In this document: positions 7,803 through 16,385 of the stretch, one piece after another
How positions within the stretch are numbered: position 1 is the stretch's first letter
Layout: every line of letters starts with the position of its first letter
Made by a program: the position numbers and the translations under genes
Source of the DNA: Oleidesulfovibrio alaskensis DSM 16109
Lineage (GTDB): Bacteria; Desulfobacterota; Desulfovibrionia; Desulfovibrionales; Desulfovibrionaceae
Direction: 5' to 3'
Assembly (NCBI RefSeq): GCF_000482745.1
Contig: NZ_AXWQ01000005.1
Coordinates: forward strand, 1-64,000
DNA length: 64,000 nucleotides
Notes under the pieces: model-generated
The model's database searches: none
What the model was told of the DNA's origin: nothing
Seen by the model: the letters and a program-made list of their open reading frames with translations, nothing else

Positions 7803-9560
7803 ATGCCCAACCAACCTGAACAGCAGCAGACGGCTATGATGACATCTGAAAATTCCACCGGCTTCCCGTGGCTTACCCATTACGACGAAGGGGTGCAGCC
7901 GAGCATTGAGTATAAAAAACACGCTCTCTTCGCTTTTCTGGATGAAGCAGCCGCGGAACACCCGCGCCGTACGGCCATCATATTCCGCAATTACAGGCTT
8001 AACTACAGAAAACTCAATGAGCTTGTGGAGATTGTTGCCGCAAATCTGCGCGCGCAAGGTCTGAGAGACGGAGACCGTGTTTCCATAATGCTGCCCAACC
8101 TGCCTCAGACGGTTATTGCCTTCTGGGCTGTACTCAAAGCAGGCGGCGTGGTGGTGATGACCAATCCGTTGTATATGGAAAAAGAACTGGTGCACCAGAT
8201 ACATGATTCCGGCGCCCGTTTCATGATCACACTGGATCTGGTCTGGCCGAAAATCAGTGAGCTTCGCGACAAACTGGGCATTGAGAAAATTTTTGTCACT
8301 AAAATTTCCGAAGCACTCCGCTTCCCGCTTAATATTCTTTACGATTTCAAATCACGTCGCGAGGGCACAGCAAAACAGGTTCCGTTTGACAACGAAACCC
8401 TGCTGCCGTGGAAAGTTCTTCTGAAAGGCAAAGAACGCTTCTGCACCCGGATCGATGACCCTGCCGAACGTCTGGCCCTTCTGCAATACACGGGCGGAAC
8501 AACCGGCATCGCCAAAGGGGTCATGCTCACACACCACAATATCAGCGTCAACGTGCAGCAGTGCTGTGCCATGCTGCAGGAGCTGGTACACCAGAAACAT
8601 ACTTTCATGGGGCTGCTGCCGTATTTTCATGTATACGGGCTCACAACCTGCCTCATTTTTCCCACTTCTCTGGCGGCCACTATCATTCCCTTCCCCCGAT
8701 ATGTCCCCAAAGATGTTCTTGATGGCATAGCCAAACACAAACCCACCATTTTTCCGGGTGCTCCTTCTGTCTACATTTCACTTATGCAGCAGAAAGATGT
8801 TTCAAAATATGATCTGACCTCCATTGATTACTGCATTGCCGGTTCCGCTCCCATGCCTGTGGAACAGATGAAGCGGTTCAAAAAACTTACCGGTGCGGCC
8901 ATCATCGAAGGCTTCGGACTTACAGAGGCATCGCCCATTACACATCTCAACCCCATACGCGGTCTCAATAAGCCGGGTTCCATCGGCGTTCCTTTTCCGG
9001 ATACCGAAGCCCGTATTGTGGATATGGAAGTCGGTTCAGTGCCGCTGCCCCCCGGTAAAATCGGGGAGCTGATCATTAAAGGACCGCAGGTCATGCAAGG
9101 TTACTGGAACCGTCCGGACGAAACAGCAGGTACGCTCCGCAACGGCTGGCTGTACACCGGTGACATTGCCACCATGGACGAAGACGGCTATTTCTTTATT
9201 GTAGACCGCAAAAAAGATATGTTTATTGTGGGAGGCTACAATGTTTATCCCAGAGAGATCGACGAGGTGCTTTACGAGCATCCCAAGGTCAAGGAAGCCG
9301 TCAGTGTGGGTGTGCCCCACGCCACCCGCGGTGAAATAATCAAAGCCTACGTGGTACCCAAGTCAGGAGAAACCCTGACAAAGAACGAAGTAATAAGCCA
9401 CTGCAGGGCTAAACTGGCCAACTACAAAGTGCCGCGGCAGGTCGAATTCAGAGAGGAATTGCCCAAGACGATTGTGGGCAAGGTGCTGCGCCGCGCTTTG
9501 CGCGCCGAGGAAGAAGAAAAGCTTCGGAAAAAGAAAAACACAAAAAGTGATGATCAATGA
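7803..9560 (+). CDS. fadD: Long-chain fatty acid-CoA ligase (AMP-forming)
   Basis: This 585-residue enzyme activates fatty acids to acyl-CoA through an acyl-adenylate. The phosphate-binding loop YTGGTTGIAKG starts at residue 229, followed by the second AMP motif GFGLTEASP, then YTGDIATMDEDGYF, the hinge DRKKDMFIVGG and the C-terminal catalytic lysine region PKTIVGKVLRR. Length and motif order match FadD-type ligases rather than acetyl-CoA synthetases. Its TGA overlaps the ATG of dtd by four bases, so the two are cotranscribed. The exact chain-length preference cannot be read from sequence. Confidence 0.9.
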   Translation: MPNQPEQQQTAMMTSENSTGFPWLTHYDEGVQPSIEYKKHALFAFLDEAAAEHPRRTAIIFRNYRLNYRKLNELVEIVAANLRAQGLRDGDRVSIMLPNLPQTVIAFWAVLKAGGVVVMTNPLYMEKELVHQIHDSGARFMITLDLVWPKISELRDKLGIEKIFVTKISEALRFPLNILYDFKSRREGTAKQVPFDNETLLPWKVLLKGKERFCTRIDDPAERLALLQYTGGTTGIAKGVMLTHHNISVNVQQCCAMLQELVHQKHTFMGLLPYFHVYGLTTCLIFPTSLAATIIPFPRYVPKDVLDGIAKHKPTIFPGAPSVYISLMQQKDVSKYDLTSIDYCIAGSAPMPVEQMKRFKKLTGAAIIEGFGLTEASPITHLNPIRGLNKPGSIGVPFPDTEARIVDMEVGSVPLPPGKIGELIIKGPQVMQGYWNRPDETAGTLRNGWLYTGDIATMDEDGYFFIVDRKKDMFIVGGYNVYPREIDEVLYEHPKVKEAVSVGVPHATRGEIIKAYVVPKSGETLTKNEVISHCRAKLANYKVPRQVEFREELPKTIVGKVLRRALRAEEEEKLRKKKNTKSDDQ

Positions 9561-10069
9561 AACTGCTTCTTCAACGTGTAAATCAGGCCAGTGTTACTGT
9601 TGATAACGAGGTGATCGGCGAAATCCAGTGCGGCCTGCTGGTTCTTGCGGGCTTCGGAGTACAGGATCACCCCGCCCTGCCCGAAACGGACATGTGGAGT
9701 GCACTGATCCGTAAAATGCTTGACTTGCGCATCTTCCCTGACGGGCAAGGCAAAATGAACCTCGGTCTGCGCGACTATGGCGGCGAGTTGCTTCTGGTGC
9801 CGCAATTCACGCTATATGCCGATTGCCGCAAAGGCAAAAGGCCGTCCTTTACCGATGCAGCGCCCCCTGAGGTGGCACAAAAACTTTTTGACCGGCTGGT
9901 GTGCGATGCGCAGACCCTGCTGCAAAAAAAAGTAAGCACCGGTCGGTTTGGTGCGGAAATGTATGTGCAGCTTACCAACTGGGGGCCGGTAACCATCGAA
10001 CTTTGCGGAAACGCCACCGGGGAACAGAACAGCCATGCCCGACAGCAGCTCCATCCTGATCGTCGATGA
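9557..10069 (+). CDS. dtd: D-aminoacyl-tRNA deacylase
   Basis: The 170-residue protein hydrolyses D-amino acids mischarged onto tRNA. It starts with the family sequence MKLLLQRV and has the two signature regions: PQFTLYAD (about residues 77-84; most family members have Ser instead of this Pro) and the glycine-cis-proline loop NWGPVTI. The C-terminal tail of about 20 residues beyond the usual end overlaps the next gene's start by 35 bp, so it may simply reflect gene overlap. It is translationally coupled to fadD upstream. Confidence 0.92.
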   Translation: MKLLLQRVNQASVTVDNEVIGEIQCGLLVLAGFGVQDHPALPETDMWSALIRKMLDLRIFPDGQGKMNLGLRDYGGELLLVPQFTLYADCRKGKRPSFTDAAPPEVAQKLFDRLVCDAQTLLQKKVSTGRFGAEMYVQLTNWGPVTIELCGNATGEQNSHARQQLHPDRR

Positions 10070-11180
10070 TTCGCGTTCTGTCCGCAATGCGCTGGCTTCG
10101 CTGCTCAGAAAGAGCCATGCCATAGAACAGGCGGAAAACGGGGAACAGGCGCTTGCGTCCTATGCGCGCAACCGCCCCGATATCATCCTGCTGGATCTGA
10201 ACATGCCCGGCATGAACGGTCTGGAAGTGCTGCGCACCATCCGCGAAGGCTTCGGTGATGATGAAACATACATTCTCATTCTCACTGCCGACGACAGTTC
10301 GGGCACCAAAACCCGCGGCCTCAGCCTGGGTGCCAACGACTTTCTTTCCAAACCATTCGATATCGCAGAACTGAGGGCAAGGGTGGGCGTGGCCGAGCGC
10401 CAGCGAAAGCTTACCCGCCAGCTCGTTGATTACGCCCGTCGCATTCAGAATGAGATAGACCTTGTGGCTTCTCTGCAAAGTAAACTCCTGCCCACTGCAA
10501 CGCCCTACCTGCAGGGAATTCATATTGAAAGTCTGTACGAGCCATCCGGTGAAGCCAGCGGTGACTACTATGACTTTTTTCCGGTGCAGGAAGGCAGAAA
10601 AATCCGGACGGTGGTGGCCGATGTGTCCGGCCACGGCGCCCGCGCAGCATTTATCATGAGCATAGTACGCACGGTATTCCGCATCACACAGTCGCGCTAT
10701 ATGCCGCTTGATGAAACCGTGGCCCTGCTGGAAAATCATCTGATGGATGCCATAGGGGACGAAGAGGACTTTGTCACTGTATTCACTGCCGATGTGGATT
10801 TCACGGATGAACGGCTTGACTACATCAACGCCGGTCATTGCCCCGGCATCCTCCGCCAGCCTTCGCAAGAGCCTCAGCTGCTCACAGGATCAATGCCCCT
10901 GCTGGGCTTTCTCAAGGCACCGGTAAAAATGCGCAGCATTCCTTTTACAAAAGGAAGCGGGCTGCTGCTTTTCACGGACGGTTTCTATGACTGGAAAAAG
11001 CAGGACGGTACGCTTTTTTCTCTGGAAGATTTCATAGCCGCGGCTACCGGCTGTCTGGGACGCGACGAGCATGTGCTGAAAAAAATCACCACCACACTGG
11101 AAGAAGCCGGCGGCGGAATGCCGGCTTACAGAGATGATCTTACGGCATTGTGGATTTTTAATGAAACAACAGCCAGTTAA
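10035..11180 (+). CDS. Response regulator with PP2C-type (RsbU/SpoIIE) phosphatase
   Basis: Residues 7-125 are a receiver domain: acidic pocket Asp11-Asp12, phosphoacceptor Asp54 in LLDLNMPGMNG, and Lys in LSKPF. After a short linker, residues 155-375 form a SpoIIE-type serine phosphatase with the metal-binding segments EASGDYYDFF and DVSGHG, then NAGHCPG and LLLFTDGFYD. Such proteins dephosphorylate a STAS antagonist when their receiver is phosphorylated. The two following genes encode the matching kinase and STAS protein, making a complete partner-switching module. No cognate histidine kinase is adjacent. Confidence 0.92.
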   Translation: MPDSSSILIVDDSRSVRNALASLLRKSHAIEQAENGEQALASYARNRPDIILLDLNMPGMNGLEVLRTIREGFGDDETYILILTADDSSGTKTRGLSLGANDFLSKPFDIAELRARVGVAERQRKLTRQLVDYARRIQNEIDLVASLQSKLLPTATPYLQGIHIESLYEPSGEASGDYYDFFPVQEGRKIRTVVADVSGHGARAAFIMSIVRTVFRITQSRYMPLDETVALLENHLMDAIGDEEDFVTVFTADVDFTDERLDYINAGHCPGILRQPSQEPQLLTGSMPLLGFLKAPVKMRSIPFTKGSGLLLFTDGFYDWKKQDGTLFSLEDFIAAATGCLGRDEHVLKKITTTLEEAGGGMPAYRDDLTALWIFNETTAS

Positions 11181-11613
11181 ATTTACTTTTTGCACCCGCG
11201 CCGAGGCGCAGGCATGCCGCGCACTTGTAAAAGGCATAGTGCAGGTTGTCTCGCAGTGGATAGTCAGACAACAGCTGCTAGACGACCTTGATCTGCTGCT
11301 GACTGAAGCCTGCGCCAATGCTGTGCGCCATGCTTATCCGCCGGACAGCCCCGGGTGCGTTGAAATTGCCGTCAAACTGCTGCCGGGCAAGGCTGTGGTC
11401 TGCTCCATATCAGACTGGGGCGAAGGCTTCAGGCAATGTCCTCTGGACCTGCAGAAACCCATTCCGCTCTGCCCACCTGAAGCCGAAAGCGGCAGAGGAC
11501 TTTATATTATTTCCAATCTGGTGGATAAATTTGCTATTCTGCAGAAAGACAACAAAAATACCCTGCGGGTAACAATCAACTTAGGGAGTGAAGCATGGGC
11601 GGCCTCAGCGTAG
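11161..11613 (+). CDS. Anti-sigma-factor-type serine kinase (RsbW-like)
   Basis: A 150-residue GHKL-type ATP-binding protein. The N box EACANAVRHAY, the G1 box SDWGEGF and the G2 box GRGLYIISNLVD are intact. Family members phosphorylate a STAS antagonist and bind a target, often a sigma factor. I chose the ATG at 11161, which overlaps the phosphatase gene by 20 bp; another ATG at 11134 would add nine residues. It overlaps the following STAS gene by 19 bp. No sigma factor gene is nearby, so the target could be a sigma factor elsewhere or a different protein. Confidence 0.88.
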   Translation: MKQQPVKFTFCTRAEAQACRALVKGIVQVVSQWIVRQQLLDDLDLLLTEACANAVRHAYPPDSPGCVEIAVKLLPGKAVVCSISDWGEGFRQCPLDLQKPIPLCPPEAESGRGLYIISNLVDKFAILQKDNKNTLRVTINLGSEAWAASA

Positions 11614-11939
11614 AGCAACAGGGAGATATTCTGCATCTCGGTGTTGACGGGGAACTGACGCAGCAGGTGGTGCCAGCCATCAGAAAACAGTGCGACAAGC
11701 TGCTTGAAATCGGCGTATTCACGCACCTTGTCGTAGATCTGTCAGGAGTCCCTTTTATTGACAGTTCCGGCATCGGCCTGCTTGTTTCCATAAACAGCCG
11801 GCTAAAAGGCGGCGGCAAGCATATGCTTTTGTACCGTCCGTCCGATCAGGCGGTAAAGACTCTTGATCTTGTGCAGCTGCTTGATTTTTTCACCATCATA
11901 CATACCGAAGACGAACTGCTGACGGTGGTGGGCTCATAG
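11595..11939 (+). CDS. STAS-domain anti-sigma factor antagonist (RsbV/SpoIIAA-like)
   Basis: This 114-residue protein is a single STAS domain. The motif VVDLSGVPFIDSSGIG places the phosphorylatable serine at Ser58, the residue expected to be targeted by the upstream kinase and by the PP2C phosphatase. Start ATG has GGGAGTGA seven bases upstream. The gene closes the three-gene partner-switching block and is followed 63 bp later by a FapA-like gene and then motAB. Confidence 0.9.
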   Translation: MGGLSVEQQGDILHLGVDGELTQQVVPAIRKQCDKLLEIGVFTHLVVDLSGVPFIDSSGIGLLVSINSRLKGGGKHMLLYRPSDQAVKTLDLVQLLDFFTIIHTEDELLTVVGS

Positions 11940-12002
11940 GACAGACGACATGCCGCCGGACTGACGGCCGGCAATGAACATCTCAGGCCGGAAGGAGTGC
12001 CC

Positions 12003-13118
12003 ATGCCGTGGTACTTAGAGCATCATTTTGATCCTGATTTCGACCACATGCATTTGAAACCCCGGGAAACGGAGTCGGGTAAGGTGGACCACTACAATCT
12101 GGGGTACGCCCAGAATGTGGTGCATGGACAGCTGCTGGCAGAACTGAAAGAGGTTTCGCAGGAAGAGACCGCCGGACTGGACAGCAGATATGTCTATGAA
12201 AAGCCGGTACTGCCCTGCGGTCCAAACTGTGCAATTGACCCTGCCAACAGCCATGCCATCGTCGCCGCCGCCAACGGATACGTTTTTTATAACGAAGGGC
12301 TGATAACCGTAAAAAAGATGCTTAATGTCCGCCGCGATGTGGACTTTCACACCGGAAATGTCGTTTTTGTCAACGATATCGCAGTACATGGCAGCGTGCG
12401 CACCGGATTCGAAGTGCATGGCAACAATGTACTGGTCAAAGGGGTTATCGAAGGTGCCAGAATACATGCCCGCGGCGCTCTTGCCAGCGAAACCGGCGTC
12501 AAAGGGCAGAAAAGCGCGCAGTTGTATGCTGCCAAAGCCATCCGGCTTCCTTTTTGTGAAAATGCCCTGCTGCGCACGCACGGCAATGTCATGATTGACA
12601 CATCATGCCTGCACACTGATGTATATGTGTCGGGCAGTCTTGTGGTAAAAGAGCGTCTTCAGGGCGGCACCGTATACACCTCCGGCCTCGTCTATGTTAT
12701 GGAGCAGCTGGGCGGCGGTCAGGGAACGCCTACACAGTTTGTTATGGGCTACGACCCGTTCCTGTTCAGCAAACTGCGAGATGTGGAAGCAAGCATCAAG
12801 AACCTGAAAAGTAAAGTCGATTCACTGGAAACGCTGTGCGCCAAAAGCCCGGAACACCGGACAGAATTTTCGCCGCTTAAGAATGAAGCCAGCAGAAAAT
12901 TGCAGGCCATGCACCGCATCCGCACGGAAATTTGGGAAAAATTTGACGCACAGGACGTGCCACCCGGCTGCAGAATACTGGTTCCGGGAAAAGTGCGCCC
13001 CGGCGTTGAAATCAGCATCGGCAGAGCATTTCTGAAGGTAAATGACTATCTGGAAGATGTTCGTTTCTGCCTTGAAAATGAAGAAATTGTAATTCACTCA
13101 CCTGCTGTGGATAAGTAA
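12003..13118 (+). CDS. FapA-like (DUF342-type) protein
   Basis: This protein of about 371 residues has a middle region (about 95-260) of repeated short beta segments with small residues (NDIAVHGSVRTGFEVHGNNV, then VKGVIEGARIHARG), characteristic of the right-handed beta structure of FapA/DUF342 proteins. A coiled-coil segment follows (about 270-320) and a short C-terminal beta domain. No enzymatic motif is visible. In other bacteria such proteins are linked with polar flagella and surface behaviour. The ATG at 12003 is five bases after GGAAGGAG; a GTG six bases upstream overlaps that site. Its position between the partner-switching genes and motAB suggests a motility link. Confidence 0.75.
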   Translation: MPWYLEHHFDPDFDHMHLKPRETESGKVDHYNLGYAQNVVHGQLLAELKEVSQEETAGLDSRYVYEKPVLPCGPNCAIDPANSHAIVAAANGYVFYNEGLITVKKMLNVRRDVDFHTGNVVFVNDIAVHGSVRTGFEVHGNNVLVKGVIEGARIHARGALASETGVKGQKSAQLYAAKAIRLPFCENALLRTHGNVMIDTSCLHTDVYVSGSLVVKERLQGGTVYTSGLVYVMEQLGGGQGTPTQFVMGYDPFLFSKLRDVEASIKNLKSKVDSLETLCAKSPEHRTEFSPLKNEASRKLQAMHRIRTEIWEKFDAQDVPPGCRILVPGKVRPGVEISIGRAFLKVNDYLEDVRFCLENEEIVIHSPAVDK

Positions 13119-13144
13119 CTTAACACGGAATTAGTGCGAAGATT

Positions 13145-13900
13145 ATGGATATAGGAACAATTATCGGCATTGTCGGTGCTATCGGGCTCATCATCGGTGC
13201 CATCGTGATGGGCAGCGGCCTCGGCGGATTTATAGACATACCTTCGGTTGCCGTTGTTGTGGGTGGAACTATCGCCGTTGCATTCGTCATGTTCCCTATC
13301 AAAACGGTGCTCAGTTCCATCAAAGTGGCCATGAAGTGCTTTTTTGCCAAGGCGCCTGATCCTGTCGAATCCATTCAGCAGATCATCAGTCTGGCCGAAA
13401 AAGCCCGCAAAGAAAGTCTGGTCGCTCTGGAAAAAGTTTCTGTGGACGATCCGTATCTTAAACGCGGCGTCCAACTGGTGGCCGACGGGACGGAAGAATC
13501 GCTGGTCAGGTCTGTCATGGAGATAGACATCAGCATTATGAAACAGCGACACAGACGCGGGCAGGAAGTATTTAAAGGGCTCGGAACCTACGCACCGGCC
13601 TTCGGCATGATAGGTACGCTTGTCGGACTGGTACAGATGCTGCAAAACCTCAGCGACCCCGCGTCCATCGGCCCTGCCATGGCCGTTGCTCTGCTGACTA
13701 CGTTTTACGGTGCGGTACTGGCCAACGTGTTTTTTTTACCCATGGCCAAACGTCTTGAAGAACGCTCCAATGAAGAAGCACATAATATGGAGCTGACCAT
13801 GGAAGGCGTGCTTTCCATACTGAACGGCGATCACCCGAGCATTGTGCGGGAAAAGCTGGAATCTTTTCTTCCCCCGAGCCAGCGCTCGGCCAAGAAGTAG
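13145..13900 (+). CDS. motA: Flagellar motor stator protein MotA
   Basis: A 251-residue inner-membrane protein with four hydrophobic segments, near residues 5-25, 32-52, 148-168 and 180-200. The cytoplasmic loop between the second and third carries the charged residues that contact the rotor. The segment YAPAFGMIGTLVGLVQML is the conserved third-helix region including the functional prolines. With MotB it forms the ion channel that drives rotation. motB starts six bases after its stop. Confidence 0.93.
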   Translation: MDIGTIIGIVGAIGLIIGAIVMGSGLGGFIDIPSVAVVVGGTIAVAFVMFPIKTVLSSIKVAMKCFFAKAPDPVESIQQIISLAEKARKESLVALEKVSVDDPYLKRGVQLVADGTEESLVRSVMEIDISIMKQRHRRGQEVFKGLGTYAPAFGMIGTLVGLVQMLQNLSDPASIGPAMAVALLTTFYGAVLANVFFLPMAKRLEERSNEEAHNMELTMEGVLSILNGDHPSIVREKLESFLPPSQRSAKK

Positions 13901-13906
13901 GAAACG

Positions 13907-14668
13907 ATGGCTGCAGAAGATAAAAAAGCTCCACCGCCACCGAAGCGGCAGGACGATACCCCCTGTGAAGAGGGGCTGCCGCCGTGGATGGCCACCTTTG
14001 CCGACATGATGTCGCTGCTGCTCTGTTTTTTTGTGCTCCTTTTGTCGTTCGCTCAGCAGGATGCAAATAAATTCAAAACACTTATGGGTTCGATAAAAGA
14101 AGCTTTCGGGGTACAGATAAAGCGTAAGGAAGCCAGTTTTGCGGCATTCTCACCTTCGGAGTTCGAACGCAAGGACGTGGAGCTGGACAAAGAGAATAAA
14201 GAGCTGCTGGGGATGGTTCTCGAAGTAAAAAACTTTGTCATTCAGGATCCCGAGCTTAAAAAGACCGCAAAGATAGCCACTGAAGACGCCGGCGTTGTCA
14301 TCAGAATACCCTCTTACGCGTTATTTGCTCCCGGATCGGCAAAGCCGCTGCCCGATGCCGCGTCAAAAACCGCCACAGTTGTCAGAATACTGCGTGAACG
14401 CAATCTGGACCTTGTTGTCCGTTGTCACACAAGCGATGAAAAAGCAGAGGAAGAATCGCTGTATCCCAGCAACTGGGAGCTGTCTTCAGCGCGGGCGGCC
14501 GCCGTACTGCGTCTGCTGATAAAAGAGGGAGACATACCCCCGTCGCGTATGAAAGCCGTGGGGTATGCCGATTCACAACCACTTTTGCCCAACAACACCG
14601 ACGAAAACAGAGCCATCAACAGCCGGATGGAGTTTTACTTTCACGCTCCGAGCGTGAAAAGCTGGTAG
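13907..14668 (+). CDS. motB: Flagellar motor stator protein MotB
   Basis: This 253-residue protein has a short cytoplasmic tail, a single transmembrane helix (about residues 28-50) starting WMATFADMMSLLLCFF, with Asp33 as the ion-binding residue, and a periplasmic OmpA-like peptidoglycan-binding domain (about 125-248; NWELSSARAAAV and GYADSQPL). The gene is separated by only four bases from the next gene, a glycosyltransferase, suggesting one transcript from motA to 17.8 kb. Confidence 0.93.
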   Translation: MAAEDKKAPPPPKRQDDTPCEEGLPPWMATFADMMSLLLCFFVLLLSFAQQDANKFKTLMGSIKEAFGVQIKRKEASFAAFSPSEFERKDVELDKENKELLGMVLEVKNFVIQDPELKKTAKIATEDAGVVIRIPSYALFAPGSAKPLPDAASKTATVVRILRERNLDLVVRCHTSDEKAEEESLYPSNWELSSARAAAVLRLLIKEGDIPPSRMKAVGYADSQPLLPNNTDENRAINSRMEFYFHAPSVKSW

Positions 14669-14672
14669 CCCG

Positions 14673-16385
14673 ATGCAGCAACGTACCTCTTATTCCGCCA
14701 CGCCGCTGTATTCAGCCGACGGGACGCTGTGTGATATTGAAATAAGCGTCGGCACCCGGCGGTGGAAAATGCTGGGTGCTGCCGGCGCGCCGCGGGAGTT
14801 GTCCATACTGGTATCTTCACCTGCCCGTAACTGTGCGGCTCTGCTCCCTGTCTTTATCGGCAGCGGGACCGGGATTGCCATCAGAAAATTCATGGAAAGC
14901 TATGACGGTCCGCTTGCTGTTGTCGACAAAGAACCGGACATTGCAGACCATACGGGAATCAGGCAGCATGTGCTCGCCCGGGCCGGCAGTGTGTGGATTG
15001 ACTCTGACTCGGCCGACGATGCGCTGCGCCAGCTGACACTCTGGCAGACGGCGAACGGCGCGGCTCCGCTGCGGGCCATGCTCAACCCCGCATGGCTCAG
15101 GCTGGACAGATCATATTATGCGGCAGTGCACGAGGCCGTGACTGCGAGCGAGAAAGCTGATTTCTGGGGCAAGGTGGCCTACCCTCGTTTCCAGAGCACC
15201 ACACCGCGCATTCTGCTGATCACCAGTCAATATTTTCTGATGGGCGAAGTGGTGGCCGCACTGAACAGGATGCAGGTGCCGTATGAGTTGCTGGCACTTG
15301 ATGATGACAGTCTGGGACAAAACGAGTTTGTCGAGCGCCTGTTGAAGGCCGTTGTCAGCTTCCGACCTGATTTCGCCCTTACCATCAACCATCTGGGGGT
15401 TGACAGAGAAGGTGTGCTGACCGACCTGCTGGCCCGTCTCCAGCTGCCGCTGGCATCTTGGTTTGTGGATAACCCGCACCTTATCCTGTACATGTACAAA
15501 CGGCTGGTTTCCCCGTGGACGGCACTTTTTACATGGGACGCCGACAATCTGGAGTCATTGCGCCGCCTTGGCTTTGCGCATGTGTTCCATCTTCCGCTGG
15601 GTACCGATGTCACGCGCTTTGTCCCGCTGCAGAATCCCGTTGCCTCCCACCCTCTGCGTGCCGATGTTTCCTTTGTCGGCAACTCCATGGTGTACAAGGT
15701 GGCCCAACGCATGAAAGCCGGGCGCTTCCCCGCTGTCATGCTGCGCAGCTACAAGACGGTGGCAGCAGGCTTTTCCAACAGTGATGAGCGCTGTGTGCGT
15801 ACCTATCTGGAGCAGGCCAGACCGGACATTTTTGCCGCATATCTGCAGCTTCCCGCCTCTGAGCAGCGCCTTGCATATGAAACCATGATCACCTGGGAAG
15901 CAACAAGACAGTACCGTAACAGCTGCGTCAGGCAGACGCTGGCGTTCCATCCGCTCATTGTCGGTGACAAGGGCTGGCGCACGGCCCTGCGGCACGAACC
16001 CGCTACCTGGCGCGCCCACAGTGAACTGAGCTATTACACCGACCTGCCCTGGTTTTATCCGCTTTGCACCATCAACTTCAACTGCACCAGCAAACAGATG
16101 AAAGGAGCTGTCAACCAGAGAGTTTTTGATGTTCCGGCATGCGGCGCTTTTTTGCTGACCGACAAACGGAAACAGATGGACGAACTGTTTGAGCCCGGCA
16201 AGGAGGTCATTTTTTATTCCGAACCGGAAGAAGCCCCGGAACTGATACGTTTTTACCTGAAAAACTCCGCTGCCAGAGCAAAAGTTGTCGCAGCAGCCCG
16301 CAGCCGCATACTTGCCGCCCACACATACGAACACAGGCTCCGGCAGCTGATGAACGACATGCGGACAGCATTCGGCAGGCCATGA
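14673..16385 (+). CDS. CgeB-like glycosyltransferase
   Basis: A 570-residue protein. The first 170 residues (VFIGSGTGIAIRKF, then a run to WLRLDRSYY) resemble the N-terminal region of proteins associated with flagellin modification. From about 180 onward the protein looks like a CgeB/DUF3880-type glycosyltransferase: PRILLITSQYFLMGEV, WFVDNPHLIL, LPLGTDVTRF, and a C-terminal segment NQRVFDVPACGAFLLTD. The sugar donor and acceptor are unknown. It sits between motB and a GT9 gene inside a flagellar cluster, so flagellin glycosylation is a reasonable inference; lipopolysaccharide synthesis is an alternative. Its stop overlaps the next start by four bases. Confidence 0.75.
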   Translation: MQQRTSYSATPLYSADGTLCDIEISVGTRRWKMLGAAGAPRELSILVSSPARNCAALLPVFIGSGTGIAIRKFMESYDGPLAVVDKEPDIADHTGIRQHVLARAGSVWIDSDSADDALRQLTLWQTANGAAPLRAMLNPAWLRLDRSYYAAVHEAVTASEKADFWGKVAYPRFQSTTPRILLITSQYFLMGEVVAALNRMQVPYELLALDDDSLGQNEFVERLLKAVVSFRPDFALTINHLGVDREGVLTDLLARLQLPLASWFVDNPHLILYMYKRLVSPWTALFTWDADNLESLRRLGFAHVFHLPLGTDVTRFVPLQNPVASHPLRADVSFVGNSMVYKVAQRMKAGRFPAVMLRSYKTVAAGFSNSDERCVRTYLEQARPDIFAAYLQLPASEQRLAYETMITWEATRQYRNSCVRQTLAFHPLIVGDKGWRTALRHEPATWRAHSELSYYTDLPWFYPLCTINFNCTSKQMKGAVNQRVFDVPACGAFLLTDKRKQMDELFEPGKEVIFYSEPEEAPELIRFYLKNSAARAKVVAAARSRILAAHTYEHRLRQLMNDMRTAFGRP

